From Selaginella moellendorffii (Eukaryota > Streptophyta > Lycopodiopsida > Selaginellales > Selaginellaceae), in assembly GCF_000143415.4 (NCBI RefSeq), contig NW_003314298.1, positions 495,505-559,504 on the forward strand: 64,000 nucleotides of DNA, given 5' to 3'. The position numbers were made by a program, and so were the translations under genes. Below the pieces are notes generated by a model. It worked only from the letters and a program-made list of their open reading frames with translations. It was not told the DNA's origin and ran no database searches. Of this stretch, positions 33,693 to 46,304 are shown in pieces; position 1 is the stretch's first letter; every line of letters starts with the position of its first letter.

Positions 33693-34769
33693 TTATTCCA
33701 ATTTTCTCCACAGAAACGCAGCTTCGTCTGGACGACAACACCGGTAATGTGCTGTATGTATCCACGAAGGCCAGACCAAATATTTTCCAGCCTGTGCGGA
33801 CAATTCAAGCCCTTGGGGTTGTTGCTTGCTGGCTACCACAACGTGTGTCACCGTATCATCTATATCGACTACGCATTCAGCTCCCAACTCCTGGCAAGAA
33901 TCCCACAACAGCTCATGAGCTGCTTGGCTTTTGGCGCATATCACGATCTTGCAACCCGAGAGTGCATGCCCTTTGACCTCTCTCATTGTTTGTCGAACAT
34001 CCCCCGCAAAGCATCCAGATTCTTGGAAGAACTCGCTGTGAATCCTCTTCAGCCCCTCCAAGAGTTTTGCGAGCGTGGCCTTCGTCGCCACCTCATCCTT
34101 CTTCTTGCTTGTCAAGCTAGAGCTTTCACGTAGGCCAAACAAACCGGTGCTTGATCGAAAGAAAAGGTATCGATCGTAGACAGGGATCAAGTTCTTGTGA
34201 TGCTTCTTGGGCCAAACACAATCGCTATCATCCACGATCAGCGTGATCGATTCATCCCCCGGTACAGTATCCAAGTCTTTCATCGCCTTCATACAGTTGT
34301 GATCCCTGGAGAAAATATGGCCCTTGAACAAGCTTCCAGTCGGATCCAACAGCTTAGCCATGGTCTCGGCATAGATCTCACGCCCATTGGTGTATATGTG
34401 CAAATCAAAGAATTTGCTAGCTTCCTCAAGAAACTTAAAGGCGAATGGCCGAATCTTGGTCCATACCTGCAGGCTCTCTACCTTGTGAAGGAGCTTCCTT
34501 CTCTTGGGTGCTTTCTCTTGCCAATCATAGATTTTCTCGAGATACAAGCGTTCTTCCTCATCGACCTTTGAGAACGAAGCGGAATTGAGCAGTGTGTGAT
34601 CCAGATCTAACACAAGGATTAGTTTTTGCTGCTGTAGAACCTTCTGGGTGTACTCTTTCCGCAGCTGTGCATCGAAATCTTCTTCTTCTTCTCCGCCTTC
34701 AAACTCGCTCCTCCCTCTCTTCCTTGACGCCATGTCGAGAAAACCTAAATCACCCTTTTGGCTCGTCAC
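33693..34769 (-). CDS. FCP1-like RNA polymerase II CTD phosphatase with BRCT domain
   Basis: An intronless gene of up to 358 residues. It contains the FCP1-homology phosphatase domain with the catalytic DLDHT motif (Asp55 and Asp57 from the first ATG), YTNGREIYAE, and IVDDSDCVWP carrying the metal-binding Asp pair. A C-terminal BRCT-like region follows (GHALSGCKIVICAKSQ, VDIDDTVTHVVVASKQ, WIHTAHYRCCRPDEAAF). Such enzymes remove phosphate from Ser residues of the Pol II CTD in the nucleus; plant CPL3/CPL4 are relatives. The N-terminus has an acidic run (EGGEEEEDFD). ATG at 34733 (MASRKRGRSEF) is a likelier start than 34769 because it lies nearer the acidic/basic start of relatives. It is divergent from STK19 with 91 bp between start codons when 34733 is used. 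Lack of introns in an intron-rich neighbourhood suggests possible origin by retroposition. Confidence 0.88.
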   Translation of the reverse strand: MTSQKGDLGFLDMASRKRGRSEFEGGEEEEDFDAQLRKEYTQKVLQQQKLILVLDLDHTLLNSASFSKVDEEERLYLEKIYDWQEKAPKRRKLLHKVESLQVWTKIRPFAFKFLEEASKFFDLHIYTNGREIYAETMAKLLDPTGSLFKGHIFSRDHNCMKAMKDLDTVPGDESITLIVDDSDCVWPKKHHKNLIPVYDRYLFFRSSTGLFGLRESSSLTSKKKDEVATKATLAKLLEGLKRIHSEFFQESGCFAGDVRQTMREVKGHALSGCKIVICAKSQAAHELLWDSCQELGAECVVDIDDTVTHVVVASKQQPQGLELSAQAGKYLVWPSWIHTAHYRCCRPDEAAFLWRKLE

Positions 34770-34824
34770 TTATATAGTGAAGGATAGAGAACGAATATTC
34801 CTGCCTGTGAAGAACCCTAATTTA
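34734..34824. promoter_or_regulatory. 91-bp bidirectional promoter
   Basis: The segment lies between the FCP1-like start at 34733 (minus) and the STK19 start at 34825 (plus). It contains AAACCTAAAT next to the minus start and GAACCCTAATT next to the plus start, both telo-box-like. A TATATAG is present near 34774. Confidence 0.55.
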
Positions 34825-36003
34825 TGGCGTCTAGCTCTACCGCCAACGACAGCGAGGACGAAGAGATTTGTGGTGAGCATTCATTTCCATTCCATGGCGC
34901 TTGTTCTTGAGGATCTCGTGATTTTCAGACACGATGGTTGCCATTCAGCTGATGCTCGCGCAATTCCCAAAGCTAGAACAGGTAACTTTTCTTTGTTCTT
35001 TCTCCCAATTGGAGTTTCTCTTTGGTGCTTGCTCTGTAAGTGGAACTTGCGGCCATTTGTGCTGCGTACGCAGCTCTACAGTAGTGTCAAGGACCGAACT
35101 ACAGTGGATAAAGAACTGGAGGTACTCTTGGAAATCTTTTACTAGTTTTTGTCACTCTCCTCTTTTTTTCTGCTGGATCCAGGCATTGAAGCAGCAGCAA
35201 GTGGTCCGAATGTTCAAGCTCAATTCGGGGCGAGATGATTTTGCAGTGATGCTGCTGGAGGATTATGTCTCTCAGGTTGTAGGTAATCACTTCTCTCATC
35301 TCTGCATGGAATGGGTGGCTAGTTCTCAAGTTCTTTTCTATTTCTTCTTCTTGCACAGATCGATGCTGCTAAGCAGAGAATGGAAAGCAAGCATTCTTCT
35401 GATACAACCATCGTTTTCGACTGGTTTCAAAACTACGTTCTTGGATCGAGCCCGGATTTGTCAATCTCAAACTCCCACCTGGTATGAAACCTTTGTTTTC
35501 TCATTCTCGTTTTCACAGCTAGTTTATCTCAGGTTTCTCTCCTCTCGCGAGGTGGGAAAACAACTGATAAGCAAATCTCCGTGCTCATCAATGCTGGATT
35601 TCTGGTGCGTGCTCTTTACAATCTGTTTTTCTCTCGATGAAAAGTTTGGTGTCATTCAAAACAGGTGAGACAAATGTCCGATTCAGAAGACTATTGGTTT
35701 TCCATACCTGGAATTGGATGGGCGATGAAGAACTTGACACAGGTATAGTCTCTATAACGTTTTGAAAACTTCTTTTTGGTTCTTCTCTTAACAATCTTTG
35801 TGTTTTCCCAGGGAAGGAAAGAGGTGACTCAATTGCTGCGCAAGCGGCAGTCCAAAGAGGCCTTGCTATCAGTCTTGGAGAAGCGGAAGCTTCGAAGCTC
35901 AAGCCTGGGAATGCGGTTTCACTTGAGAGATTTACTGGGTTCCAGCGTCCTGGTATCTGTGGAGACAACCTCTGGAGCTCTCATTCGTCTTGCAAAGCGA
36001 TAA
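34825..36003 (+). CDS. STK19: STK19-like winged-helix protein
   Basis: About seven exons with introns of 50-80 nt, from ATG 34825 to TAA 36001. The sequence matches STK19 along its length: LRTQLYSSVKDRTTVDKELE, VVRMFKLNSGRDDFAVMLLE, DKQISVLINAGFLVR, YWFSIPGIGWAMKNLTQGRK, and the end block MRFHLRDLLGSSVLVSVETT followed by SGALIRLAKR. STK19 was once called a kinase but is a tandem winged-helix DNA-binding protein, now linked to transcription-coupled nucleotide-excision repair. No kinase motif is present here. Its divergent partner is an FCP1-like phosphatase, also a Pol II-linked factor. The gene appears intact. Confidence 0.88.
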
Positions 36004-36085
36004 AAACCAAACTTTGCGAGCTCAAAACCAGTCTTTGCGAGCTCAAGAACCGATCTTTGCGAGCTCAAAAACCAATCTTTTGCAA
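36004..36085. repeat. Tandem repeat of about 21 nt in the STK19 3' UTR
   Basis: Four units containing CTTTGCGAGCTCAA(A/G)AACC start directly after the STK19 stop codon (the last is TCTTTTGCAAGCG). It is non-coding. Confidence 0.8.
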
Positions 36086-36657
36086 GCGTTGGCACCATTT
36101 CCAACCAAAAGTTTAGTTTTTTACAGAGCAATGCGCTGCATTGCAAATGTTTCTATGCATTTAATGGCGGTGGGTCGCCAAAGAAACAAAGCTTTTCATT
36201 CCCTGACCTCGGCAAAAATCAGTTATTTTTCACACCAAACTTCCTCCTTTTCTTCTTTCCTTCTTTCTTCTCCGTGCCTTCTTTCTTTCTCCTTGGTTTG
36301 TTTACAAGGGCGATTGCTGCGCTGCGAAGCCGTCCACTTTGTCTCGTTGCCTTTAATTCAGTCATCGTCTGCTTGTGCTACGCCGTCACGCCCAGTTGTT
36401 ACTCACTCTCCATCGCCAAGCTTTTTCTCCACTGGTCTCTCGTCTTTAAACTCGTTTCAGAGTCTCCCTGTCACAGCTGCGCTGCTCGTTTTCTCTCCCC
36501 CTCCACCGATCAAGCTCTCTCCTCCTCTTTCCTCCTCTTCGATTCCTTCCTTTCATGCCGAGAGCTTGAATGCCTCCACCACCACCGTGCTGCGCTCCTC
36601 CACACAACCTGGTATGCAGCACATTTGCATTTAAAGTCAGTCAGCCGAGCGAGTAAG

Positions 36658-39418
36658 ATGGCAGCGATGAGTAGCAGCAATAGCAACAGCAACAGCGTAC
36701 CTCATGGAAGCCACGCTCGGACGGAGAGAAGCGCTGCTCAAACCAACACCATGGGAATGCTGAGCCCCCTCAGCTTGAGCCTGTGGAAGAACAAGACCGG
36801 GGACGAGGAGACCGACATATCTGCGCGGCTTACTTGGAGAGATCTCTTCGTCTCGGCCACCAATGCGAAGGGAGAGACGCGCTCGCTGCTCCACGGTCTC
36901 AATGGATACGCCGAGCCGGGATATCTCATGGCCGTCATGGGGCCGTCTGGATCCGGAAAGTCGACGTTACTGGACGCTCTAGCAGGTTTGCAAGCTTCGT
37001 CTTTTGATATCTTGATCGAGGCCGATCTGTGGCAGGGAGGCTGGCCAAGAACACGACGCAGAGTGGAGAAGTCCTGCTCAATGGAAGGCGGACTCGCTTG
37101 TCATACGGCATCGTTGTGAGTTCCCGGTTTCTCACTCCTATATTTTAAGAAAATTCCCCGTCTTCTCGAGACTTACGATATGTTTCTCCCTGTCCCAGGC
37201 ATTCGTGACTCAAGATGATGCGCTGATAGGAACTCTGACGGTGAAGGAAACCATCACGTACTCGGCTAAATTGCGTCTCCCAGATCTCATGCCCCGGAAA
37301 GATAAGAAGGCCATTGTCGAGAGCACTATCATGGAGATGGGACTCCAAGAGTGCCAGAACACTCCCGTTGGAAACTGGCACCTTCGAGGCCTCAGTGGAG
37401 GAGAGAAGCGGCGGCTGAGCATCGGTCTGGAAATTCTCACTCGTCCTCGTTTGCTGTTCCTCGATGAACCCACCAGCGGCCTCGACAGGTTGGTTGCAAG
37501 TTCTTAGCCTGCTAAACATTCCTGTTCCATCTTGGATGCAGTGCCTCGGCCTTCTTCGTCACCCAGACACTCAAGAACCTGGCCAGGGACGGAAGGACTG
37601 TCATAGCTTCCATCCATCAGCCCAGCAGCGAGGTTTTCGAGCTCTTCGACCGACTGTACTTGTTATCTCACGGGAAAACCATCTACTTTGGTGATGCCCC
37701 TGCTGCTAAAGAGGTAACGCAGTAAGTTCTTCTTCCCTAGGTTCTCTAAGTCCGAAGTTTCCTGATAGTTCTTCGCCTCCGCTGGATTCCCCTGTCCACC
37801 TCTTCGAAACCCCTCTGACCATTACCTCCGAGCAATCAACTCAGACTTTGATCGAGTCAAGGACGCTCTGAGAAATTCCTTTGTGGCCAAGGTAAGTTAG
37901 CTGTGACCATAAAAATCCATCTTTTCGACCGCGTTGATGCTGCTACTTCGCAGGACATGGAGTCGGCCGATGTCCTTGACAAAACCTCCACCGCACAAGT
38001 CATCAAGATCTTGATCGACCACTACCAGTCTTCAGAGCACGCAATGCTGACAGCGTCCAAAATCCACGAGATTAACCAAACGGTGAGCAGAACTTTCCAT
38101 CTTCCTCCTCCACCTTAGCTGAAACAAGTGCCCCGGCCAGAAAGGAGTAGCTTTGGAGTCGGAAGGGAGCCAAGCGAGCTTCTTCATGCAGTCGTTCACG
38201 CTAACCCGCCGATCGTTCGTCAACATGTCTCGAGATATGGGCTACTACTGGCTTCGACTTGTCATCTACATCATCCTGGCCATCGGGATCGGTACGCTGT
38301 ACTATGACATCGGCACCAGCTATAGCTCTATCATGGTAACAGCCCCTCCACTTCCATCATCTCGTCCCTGTGCTAACTCCAAGACTGTTTTGTTGAAGGC
38401 CAGAGCTGCTTGTATGTCTTTTGTTGGAGGCTTCCTGATCTTCATGTCCATTGGAGGCTTCCCGTCGTTCATCGAAGACATGAAGGTCTGTTCTTCTCTT
38501 TCATGTTCTAGTTTCCGATCGTCCACGGTGATATATGCTTGGTTATGTCTCAGGTCTTCTCTCGTGAGAGGCTGAATGGACACTACGGCGTCGTCGCGTT
38601 CGTCGTTGGAAACACCCTCTCGTCGCTACCGTTTCTCTTTCTCATAGCACTGGTGTCCGGGGCTATCACATACAACATGGTGAAGCTCCACCCGGGATTC
38701 ATTCGCTTCTCGTACTTTGTGTTGAACCTTTTCGCGGCTGTCGCAGCTGTCGAGAGTCTGATGATGGCTGTGGCAAGTCTCGTCCCAAACTTCCTCATGG
38801 GGATCATTACGGGTGCCGGCATCCAGGTACGCTCGGCTTGCAACATCTGGCCTGGTGACATTCTTTCGCTTGCTCTGACTTCTTGATGACAGGGTATCTT
38901 TCTGCTCGTTGCGGGATTTTTCCGTTTGCCAGGTGACTTGCCAAAGGCGTTCTGGAAGTTCCCGTTGTCCTACATTGGTTTCCACATGTATTCGTTGCAG
39001 GTAGCCTTTCATGCTTCTCTCTGCTCCCCCGAAAGCTGAACGAGAATTTTAATGTGCCTGGCAGGGAAACTTTGAAAACGACTTTCTCGGCTTGAACTTT
39101 GAAAACAAATTTCCAGGCTTACCAAAGATTCCAGGAAAATTTATTCTTCAGGACGTTTATGAGATACCAGTCGGCCGCTCGAAATGGTGGAACCTCGCAG
39201 TGGTGTTTTTGATGATTATAGTCTACAGGTTCTTGTTCTTCCTTGCCATCAAGTACAGTGAGAGCGTTCAGCCATGGCTTCAAGGCATCATGGCTAAGCG
39301 GCGGGCAAGATTTTTGTCATCCAATCACCTTACTCGTAAGAACTCGGCGCTCCAGAACACGATCAGGCCGGTTGTCCAGCAGTCTCCACTGAGAGAGCCT
39401 GCCACAGCAACAAGTTAG
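36658..39418 (+). CDS. ABC transporter G family half-transporter (ABCG11-like)
   Basis: A multi-exon gene from ATG 36658 to TAG 39416. The nucleotide-binding domain comes first: Walker [11 protein letters not shown]-loop FVTQDD, signature LSGGEKRR, Walker [13 protein letters not shown] and the His-loop ASIHQPSSE. The transmembrane domain follows with about six helices (for example [20 protein letters not shown] and [19 protein letters not shown]) and a CSFVGGF-like first loop; this is the reverse domain order of WBC-type half-transporters. Similarity is closest to the ABCG11/12/15 clade, which dimerises at the plasma membrane and exports cutin, wax or related lipids; the clade assignment is inference. 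The N-terminus is Ser/Asn-rich and the C-terminal tail is basic. Introns are short and GT-AG. Confidence 0.93.
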
Positions 39419-40315
39419 TCAAGAAAGAAGGAGAGATTCTAAGGAGATAAAACCATACCCGACTTAAAATACACACGGAGTCAAACAGCGATCCTCCAAC
39501 ATCTCTTGTTTCGGATCAGTGGAGTGGAGGGCTCATCCTGTCTTGTTTGGTGAATCAAAGACGGTGGACTGGAGAATCAAAGCTTGCATATATTGTACTG
39601 GTAGCTGAGAGATAATGGAGCATCCTCGTGTCCCACACGGAGCAATCTAAAGAAAAACACAAGCATGAGTCCAAAAAGGCAAAGGTGAAAAGCACAAGCA
39701 TTTTGCTAGCACGACGAAACCACCCATGTGGGAGGGAATAAATTCGCGATGTAGTGTAAAATGCGACTGGTACTCGACAGTTAAACCAGGTGGCAAGCCA
39801 AAAGGTTGAAGGAGGGGTGAAAAAATAAACCAGAAGATCCGTGAAATGAATGACTACCACTGACCTTTTGGGAGGCAACTTTTGCGTTACAAGGGATGGA
39901 ATTAAATGCATCCAGCGAGAAGAGAACGACCTGAGCTGCTACTTTTTCTGTGAGTTCTTCGGAGAAGCTGGGCTGCAATAAAATAAGAACTTTCATGTGA
40001 GCGAGCACTCAAACTCATCCATCAAATCAAACTCGAGCTACCGATCGACCAAACAAGATGCATACCGACGATTATCAATCAGCTAATAACTACGAAGTTG
40101 AAAAGCAAACAGGTTAACGAAAAAGGAACAACTGGCAAGCAAAGAGCAAAATAAATGAATTTCACCGGACAAAGATCGCTTTTCTGCCAGCACAGATGAA
40201 CACGTTGCTGCAAGGTACATAAATGTGAAAGGAGCACAAGGATTGGAAAAACTTTCCTACGGCTTTACTTACCTACGCTTCGTTGGCTTTTAGAAATACA
40301 GGGTGCTGCAAGAAG
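39419..40315. other. Intergenic with an unassigned exon-like segment
   Basis: On the minus strand, about 39973-39866 reads PSFSEELTEKVAAQVVLFSL onward between a CAG acceptor and a GTCAGT donor. It looks like an exon but I cannot attach it to a gene. The rest shows no coding signal beyond short open frames. Confidence 0.3.
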
Positions 40316-41314
<999 letters not shown>

Positions 41315-43846
41315 ATGCCCAGAGGAAGAAGTTTTCCATTCTTCCGTGCTACCGCTCGACGATCGATCAACGCCATGGCCGATCCAGCTCCCCAGAGAGG
41401 TACTTGTAGTCTAGCAGCGATATTTCTAGCGATTCTATGCACGCGCGCGTCGTGCCAGCAGCAGGTGCTGGAGCAAAAACAGTTTCCCCGGGTGATTCCC
41501 GGCGATCCAAGGGGTCTTGAGGGCCAGGCAGTGGAATTTGATGGCTACACGGCACCCAATCTTTCACTGCTCAACGTAGCGCAGTATAGCCTGGCGTTTG
41601 TGAATCACTCGTCGGGGCTCTTCACTCTCGCCATTGTGACAAACTCCAGCGCTGGTTCATTGGCTAGAATCATCTGGGAAGCGAACCAAGACGATCCAGT
41701 GAGTGCGAATGCAACGCTTGGCTTCGAGGGCGATGGCGGCCTTGCGTTGCGAGACTCTGGCGGAAGATTGGTATGGACTACTGGACCGCTGAATGGATTT
41801 TCTACGACGCTCGAGTTGCAAGAGACAGGGAACTTGACGGTTCGAAACATCGACAACGAAGTCTTGTGGCAGAGTTTTGGCAGTCCGACCGACACACTCG
41901 TGCTCCAACAGCCTCTTTCGCCGGGAATGAGACTGGAGAGCCGCCGAAGCAGCACGAATTCTTCTTCGGGGACTTACAGCTTGGTGATGGAAGCCGGGGG
42001 ACTTGTGCTCTACTCCAACTTTTCGGGACTGCAGGAACCTTACTGGATCAGGGGGTACGATGGACTTGAAACTCTAGCAGCGGCTACTACGAACGCCTGC
42101 GAGTCCTTGACAGCAGCTCTTGCCAGAAACGAGAGCTCGTCAGCTCTAACTTTCACGTTTCGGTGTGGGAGCAACGAAACGCTGATCATACCTCTCCAGG
42201 TGGCTGGCGAAAACGGAAGTTTCATACGCCTCGAAGCTGATGGGAATTTGCAAGCTTACACGCTGGGAAGTTCTGGAAACTGGACCGAGTCGCAGAAACT
42301 CTTTGATCAGGCTGGTAGCTGTGGGCTTCCCGAGAGATGTCAACCATTTGGAATCTGCTCCAACGGGTCATGCGTCGAGTGCTTGAGCGCGACTGGGACG
42401 AGAGTTCCTTGGAGCAACAGCTGCTCAGCTCCTGTCATTGATTCATGCGGTAACTCCAGCTCTCTCGATTTTGTTTCACTGCCAGGGATCGAGCATTTCT
42501 CACACAGGTACCTCAATGGTTCTTCACTCAGCTTTCAGCTTTGCCGCAGCCAGTGCCTGCAAAACTGCTCGTGCTCGGCGTTTTTCTTCTGGGAAGAATC
42601 CAGCTCCTGCTTTCTGATGGATAGCCTTCGTACGCTTCAAGCCGTGCCCAACCATCGCCACGTTGCATACGTGAAAGTAGCGGCCACGAACACCACGAAC
42701 GATGTCTTGCCTGTTCCAGCCACAGGATCGAAGCTTTCAGCTGGTGCCACTGCGGGGATCGTAGTTGGCAGCTTCTTTCTACTTCTGGTGGCCCTCCTGC
42801 CCATCATTTTGTGCATATCGAGAAAGCGGTCCAAGCAAGTGGAGGCTGTAGTCTACGACAGCGACAACTATCTCGAGACGATAGAGAACTTGAAACCAAT
42901 GAGGTTCTGTCGAGCGGACTTGGAACGGATCACTGACAACTTCAGCAAGCTTATCGGAACTGGAAGCTTTGGAAGTGTGTACGAAGGTGTTCTTCCCGAG
43001 GGCAGGAAAGTGGCAGTCAAGAGGCTCGAAAGCACAGGACAGGGGAAGCGGAAGATCTTTGCTGAAGTTGCGGTGCTAGGAACGTTTCATCACTGGAACT
43101 TGGTGAGGCTACTCGGTTTTTGCGATCAAGGATGTCACGGGTTTATCATCTACGAGCATATTGGAAATGGTTCGCTGGACAGATGGATCTATCGTGACAA
43201 CGGGGAAAACGTCTTGGACTGGGAACTGAGGATGGGAATCGTGATGGGAATAGCACGAGGATTGGCTTACTTGCACGAAGAATGCATGGAAGTTCATCTC
43301 AACTTGAAGCCTCAAAACGTGTTACTCGACTCTTCGTTCGTTCCCAAGCTTTCCGGCTACGGAGTCTCCAGGATCATGGCTCGAGAATCCCAGAGCTCAG
43401 CAGCTAAAACAGGTCTGGAGAGCTATCACCCACCAGAGTGGCTTCTCGACACCTCCATTACCGAGAAGTGCGACGTTTACAGCTTTGGAATTCTACTCTT
43501 GGAGATTATCAGCGGGAAAAGAAGCTCCAACAGCGACAAGTTTTATCTTCCGGCCCATGCATTGGATCTCACAAGGCAAGGCAGGCAAATGGAACTTGTG
43601 GACACGAGGATCGTCAAGGACTCGAGCGAGTCTAAAGTTCGTCAGGGTGTAAGTATTGCTTTCCAGTGCTTACAGGAAGATCCAAGATCCAGGCCGTCCA
43701 TGGGGGACGTTGTCCAGATGCTCCAAGGCTCCTGTGAGATTCCAGAAGTTCCCAGGAACAGCGCTTTCTTCTGGCTCAAGGACAACGAAACTCGCTACTC
43801 GGAAGCTCACTCGCTGTTGATGGGCTTAAAGCACTCGATCGACTAG
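41315..43846 (+). CDS. G-type lectin receptor-like protein with a degenerate kinase domain
   Basis: An intronless open frame of 843 residues. A signal peptide is clearest from ATG 41375 (CSLAAIFLAILCTRASC). It is followed by a bulb-type lectin domain (LVWTTGPL, GNLTVRNIDNEVLWQSFGSP), a Cys-rich EGF/PAN-like region (CRSQCLQNCSCSAFFFW), one transmembrane helix (GIVVGSFFLLLVALLPIILC) and a cytoplasmic kinase fold. The glycine loop GTGSFGSVYEG and Lys569 (VAVKRL) are kept. The catalytic HRD block reads HLN (His661, Asn663) and the DFG block reads GYG (681-683), so both key Asp residues are gone. The layout matches the SD2-5 type of S-domain receptor kinases. It probably acts as a signalling pseudokinase at the plasma membrane; the ligand is unknown. 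Many Asn-X-Ser/Thr sites lie in the ectodomain. Confidence 0.92.
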   Translation: MPRGRSFPFFRATARRSINAMADPAPQRGTCSLAAIFLAILCTRASCQQQVLEQKQFPRVIPGDPRGLEGQAVEFDGYTAPNLSLLNVAQYSLAFVNHSSGLFTLAIVTNSSAGSLARIIWEANQDDPVSANATLGFEGDGGLALRDSGGRLVWTTGPLNGFSTTLELQETGNLTVRNIDNEVLWQSFGSPTDTLVLQQPLSPGMRLESRRSSTNSSSGTYSLVMEAGGLVLYSNFSGLQEPYWIRGYDGLETLAAATTNACESLTAALARNESSSALTFTFRCGSNETLIIPLQVAGENGSFIRLEADGNLQAYTLGSSGNWTESQKLFDQAGSCGLPERCQPFGICSNGSCVECLSATGTRVPWSNSCSAPVIDSCGNSSSLDFVSLPGIEHFSHRYLNGSSLSFQLCRSQCLQNCSCSAFFFWEESSSCFLMDSLRTLQAVPNHRHVAYVKVAATNTTNDVLPVPATGSKLSAGATAGIVVGSFFLLLVALLPIILCISRKRSKQVEAVVYDSDNYLETIENLKPMRFCRADLERITDNFSKLIGTGSFGSVYEGVLPEGRKVAVKRLESTGQGKRKIFAEVAVLGTFHHWNLVRLLGFCDQGCHGFIIYEHIGNGSLDRWIYRDNGENVLDWELRMGIVMGIARGLAYLHEECMEVHLNLKPQNVLLDSSFVPKLSGYGVSRIMARESQSSAAKTGLESYHPPEWLLDTSITEKCDVYSFGILLLEIISGKRSSNSDKFYLPAHALDLTRQGRQMELVDTRIVKDSSESKVRQGVSIAFQCLQEDPRSRPSMGDVVQMLQGSCEIPEVPRNSAFFWLKDNETRYSEAHSLLMGLKHSID

Positions 43847-46304
43847 GAGAGGAATGTGTAAAAAACTTTTTCTAATTGACGCAAAGAACAAGCCTTGGAC
43901 AAGAACAGTGCTAGCACCATGCTCGCAGCAGCGACAGGGATGCAGTCTGGAAACTCCGGCTCCAGCAGCAATCCGAGGATCAACCACGTCCCTTTCCTTC
44001 ATAGCGAAGCAGCCAGTGATCTTGGCTGAAGGTTTCAAGACCGTGCACAACGTAAATGAGATAAGTTGACTTATACTTCGAATTACTAGCCACCGTTCAC
44101 TGTAACTTACAGCAAGTTTACCTTTCCCTTTATTTTACCTTTTTGTGTTATTAAATTATGAAATATTTTAGGGTTTTAATCAGGCTGATATTGCTACAAA
44201 ATCTGGGTAGTTTGGATTGTGATAAGGCACGATTAGTAAAATTGCATGCACTGTTTTTCACATAGAAATGAAGATGATTACTGGTTTTCCAAAAAACATG
44301 AAATGCTTCAATTAAACATTCAGAAAGAATAATGGACAACCAAATTTGTACTTCATGCCGTACCCATCCCCATTGTGCTCATTCCTTATACTAGGGTTTC
44401 AATTTTTCCTTAGCAGTGTGAGCAAGCGCACACTAGTGCATAAGAGTAGTGGTAAATTAATGTTGGGTGTTTTTTGGTTTATCTAAGTTGTGTATCTTTA
44501 TTTTCTTAGCCACTCCTCACCCATGGTTGACTATGAAACCACTATTATAGCTCCATGTCCATATGCTGTCTCTTTTATTGAGATAATTCAAAGAACTAGC
44601 CTCTAGGATGTGATCTCTAACTAAGTTTTGGCATACAAAGGACCTCATCACTATAAAAACTTATAAACTATACTATATATAAGTCTATGTCATTTATAAT
44701 AATTAACATAGTGTCACCACAGCCTTAACTGTGTAACTGGAAACTTGGAGGTTGGCTCTAGAGATTTGATGACCATGCAACTTCCCTTGAGGAACAAAAA
44801 ACTTGCACTTTGCTGAATTGAGTTGGATGCTGTAAAAATGACATAATTGGAAAATGGTTTGCAGATCCTCAATCAAGTTGTCAGGAAGTTCCCTAAACCC
44901 TAAACTAGAATTTGTATTAAATAAGAATAATTGGAAATATAATGGATTTTCTAAGGTATATAGAAAAAATATTTTATGTTTATTTCGTATATAAATATTT
45001 GATTTGATAAGAACTAAGAGGAGACAATAATTAGAAAATGATAAACCTCTGCCAAGAGTAGATATAGTTTCTAACTAAGATGATAACATAGTAAGTAGAA
45101 CAACTCAAAGGGTGGCTAAGAGATTAGAAGTTTTGCTAAAGTGTGCTACAATGTTTAAAGTTTCTTTCTTAGTAAGATCCCACTTGTGCTTTTTAGGTAT
45201 GTGTGTTAAATGTGTGTTTGTAGTGAACAGATTTAAAATTGTAGTCATAGTGTATGGATCATAGCAAAGTAAAAATTATGTTTTTTTATGTTTAGTTAAT
45301 AAAGAGTTAGGTATATGCAATTGTAAATATATTTGAGTTCTATTACGCAAGCATGTTTATGCATTACATAATATCATAAATAAGTTATTTCTTGTTATCA
45401 TCAATCTTTATATGCAGATCTACATAGCTGAAGAAAGTCACATCATCTTGGAACTAAATATATTTGAACTAAATGTAGAACCAAAAGCTCTGCTGGTATT
45501 TATATGGCAACTAGGTACTTAGATGAGGTATTGAATCTCAAAGTATGACTTGAGTTCCACTCCATTTTCTGGCTTTTAAAGTAATCTGTGCCTTAACTAT
45601 TGTGTTTAACAACAGATTTAGGAAGAACTACACTATTAAAGTCTATTCCTATAGTTAGTCGCACAGCAATCTAGTGGTACAAATGATAGTCTTTTAAACT
45701 CAAAGAGTGATCAAGTGATTACTATACCTCTTTGTGAACTTATTGAGAAAGCAGTGTGAATCATCTGTTGCGACAATGTTCGAGAAAAGAAAAAAAAAAA
45801 AGCGAACTTGTATATAAAAAAAACTCATTTTTACAGTAAAAACTGTGTTCGTCAGCTTTTTACCTGACTCGAGACACTGAATTCTCGCCTCACTGCAAAC
45901 AAAACCACCGGTTCTCTCAATCCCAATCACCGAAAAACTCAAAACAATCCATTTTTCTCTTGTTTTCGTTTTCCACGGCATTGTCAGTGATGGCTGCGTC
46001 GAGCAAAGTAGTCACAGCAAGCTTCCAGAAAAGGGAAATTCCATTCCATTCCTTCTGGAGACAAAGATCTCCACAGCCAAAGTAAAACAAACAAACACTT
46101 CCGAAATCCCCGTACGAGAAAAAGACTAGTTTCGTCCTCCAGTGAAGAAAGAGAAAAAAAGAAGAGAACGATCGATCCAATCATAGCTTCTCTTGGGAAC
46201 GAACAGGAGAACTAAAATCTCACTCCTAGAGCTCGATCGCTCAATCAATCGATCAATCAATCAATCAGAGAATGCGAGGAGAAAACCCAGATCGATTCGT
46301 TCCA
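43847..46304. other. Intergenic, mostly AT-rich
   Basis: I find no intact gene. About 45790-46304 is likely the ATL 3' UTR and flank, with short poly-A and CAATCAAT-type repeats (46245-46268). The middle part may contain decayed retroelement sequence but no diagnostic motif is left. Confidence 0.5.
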
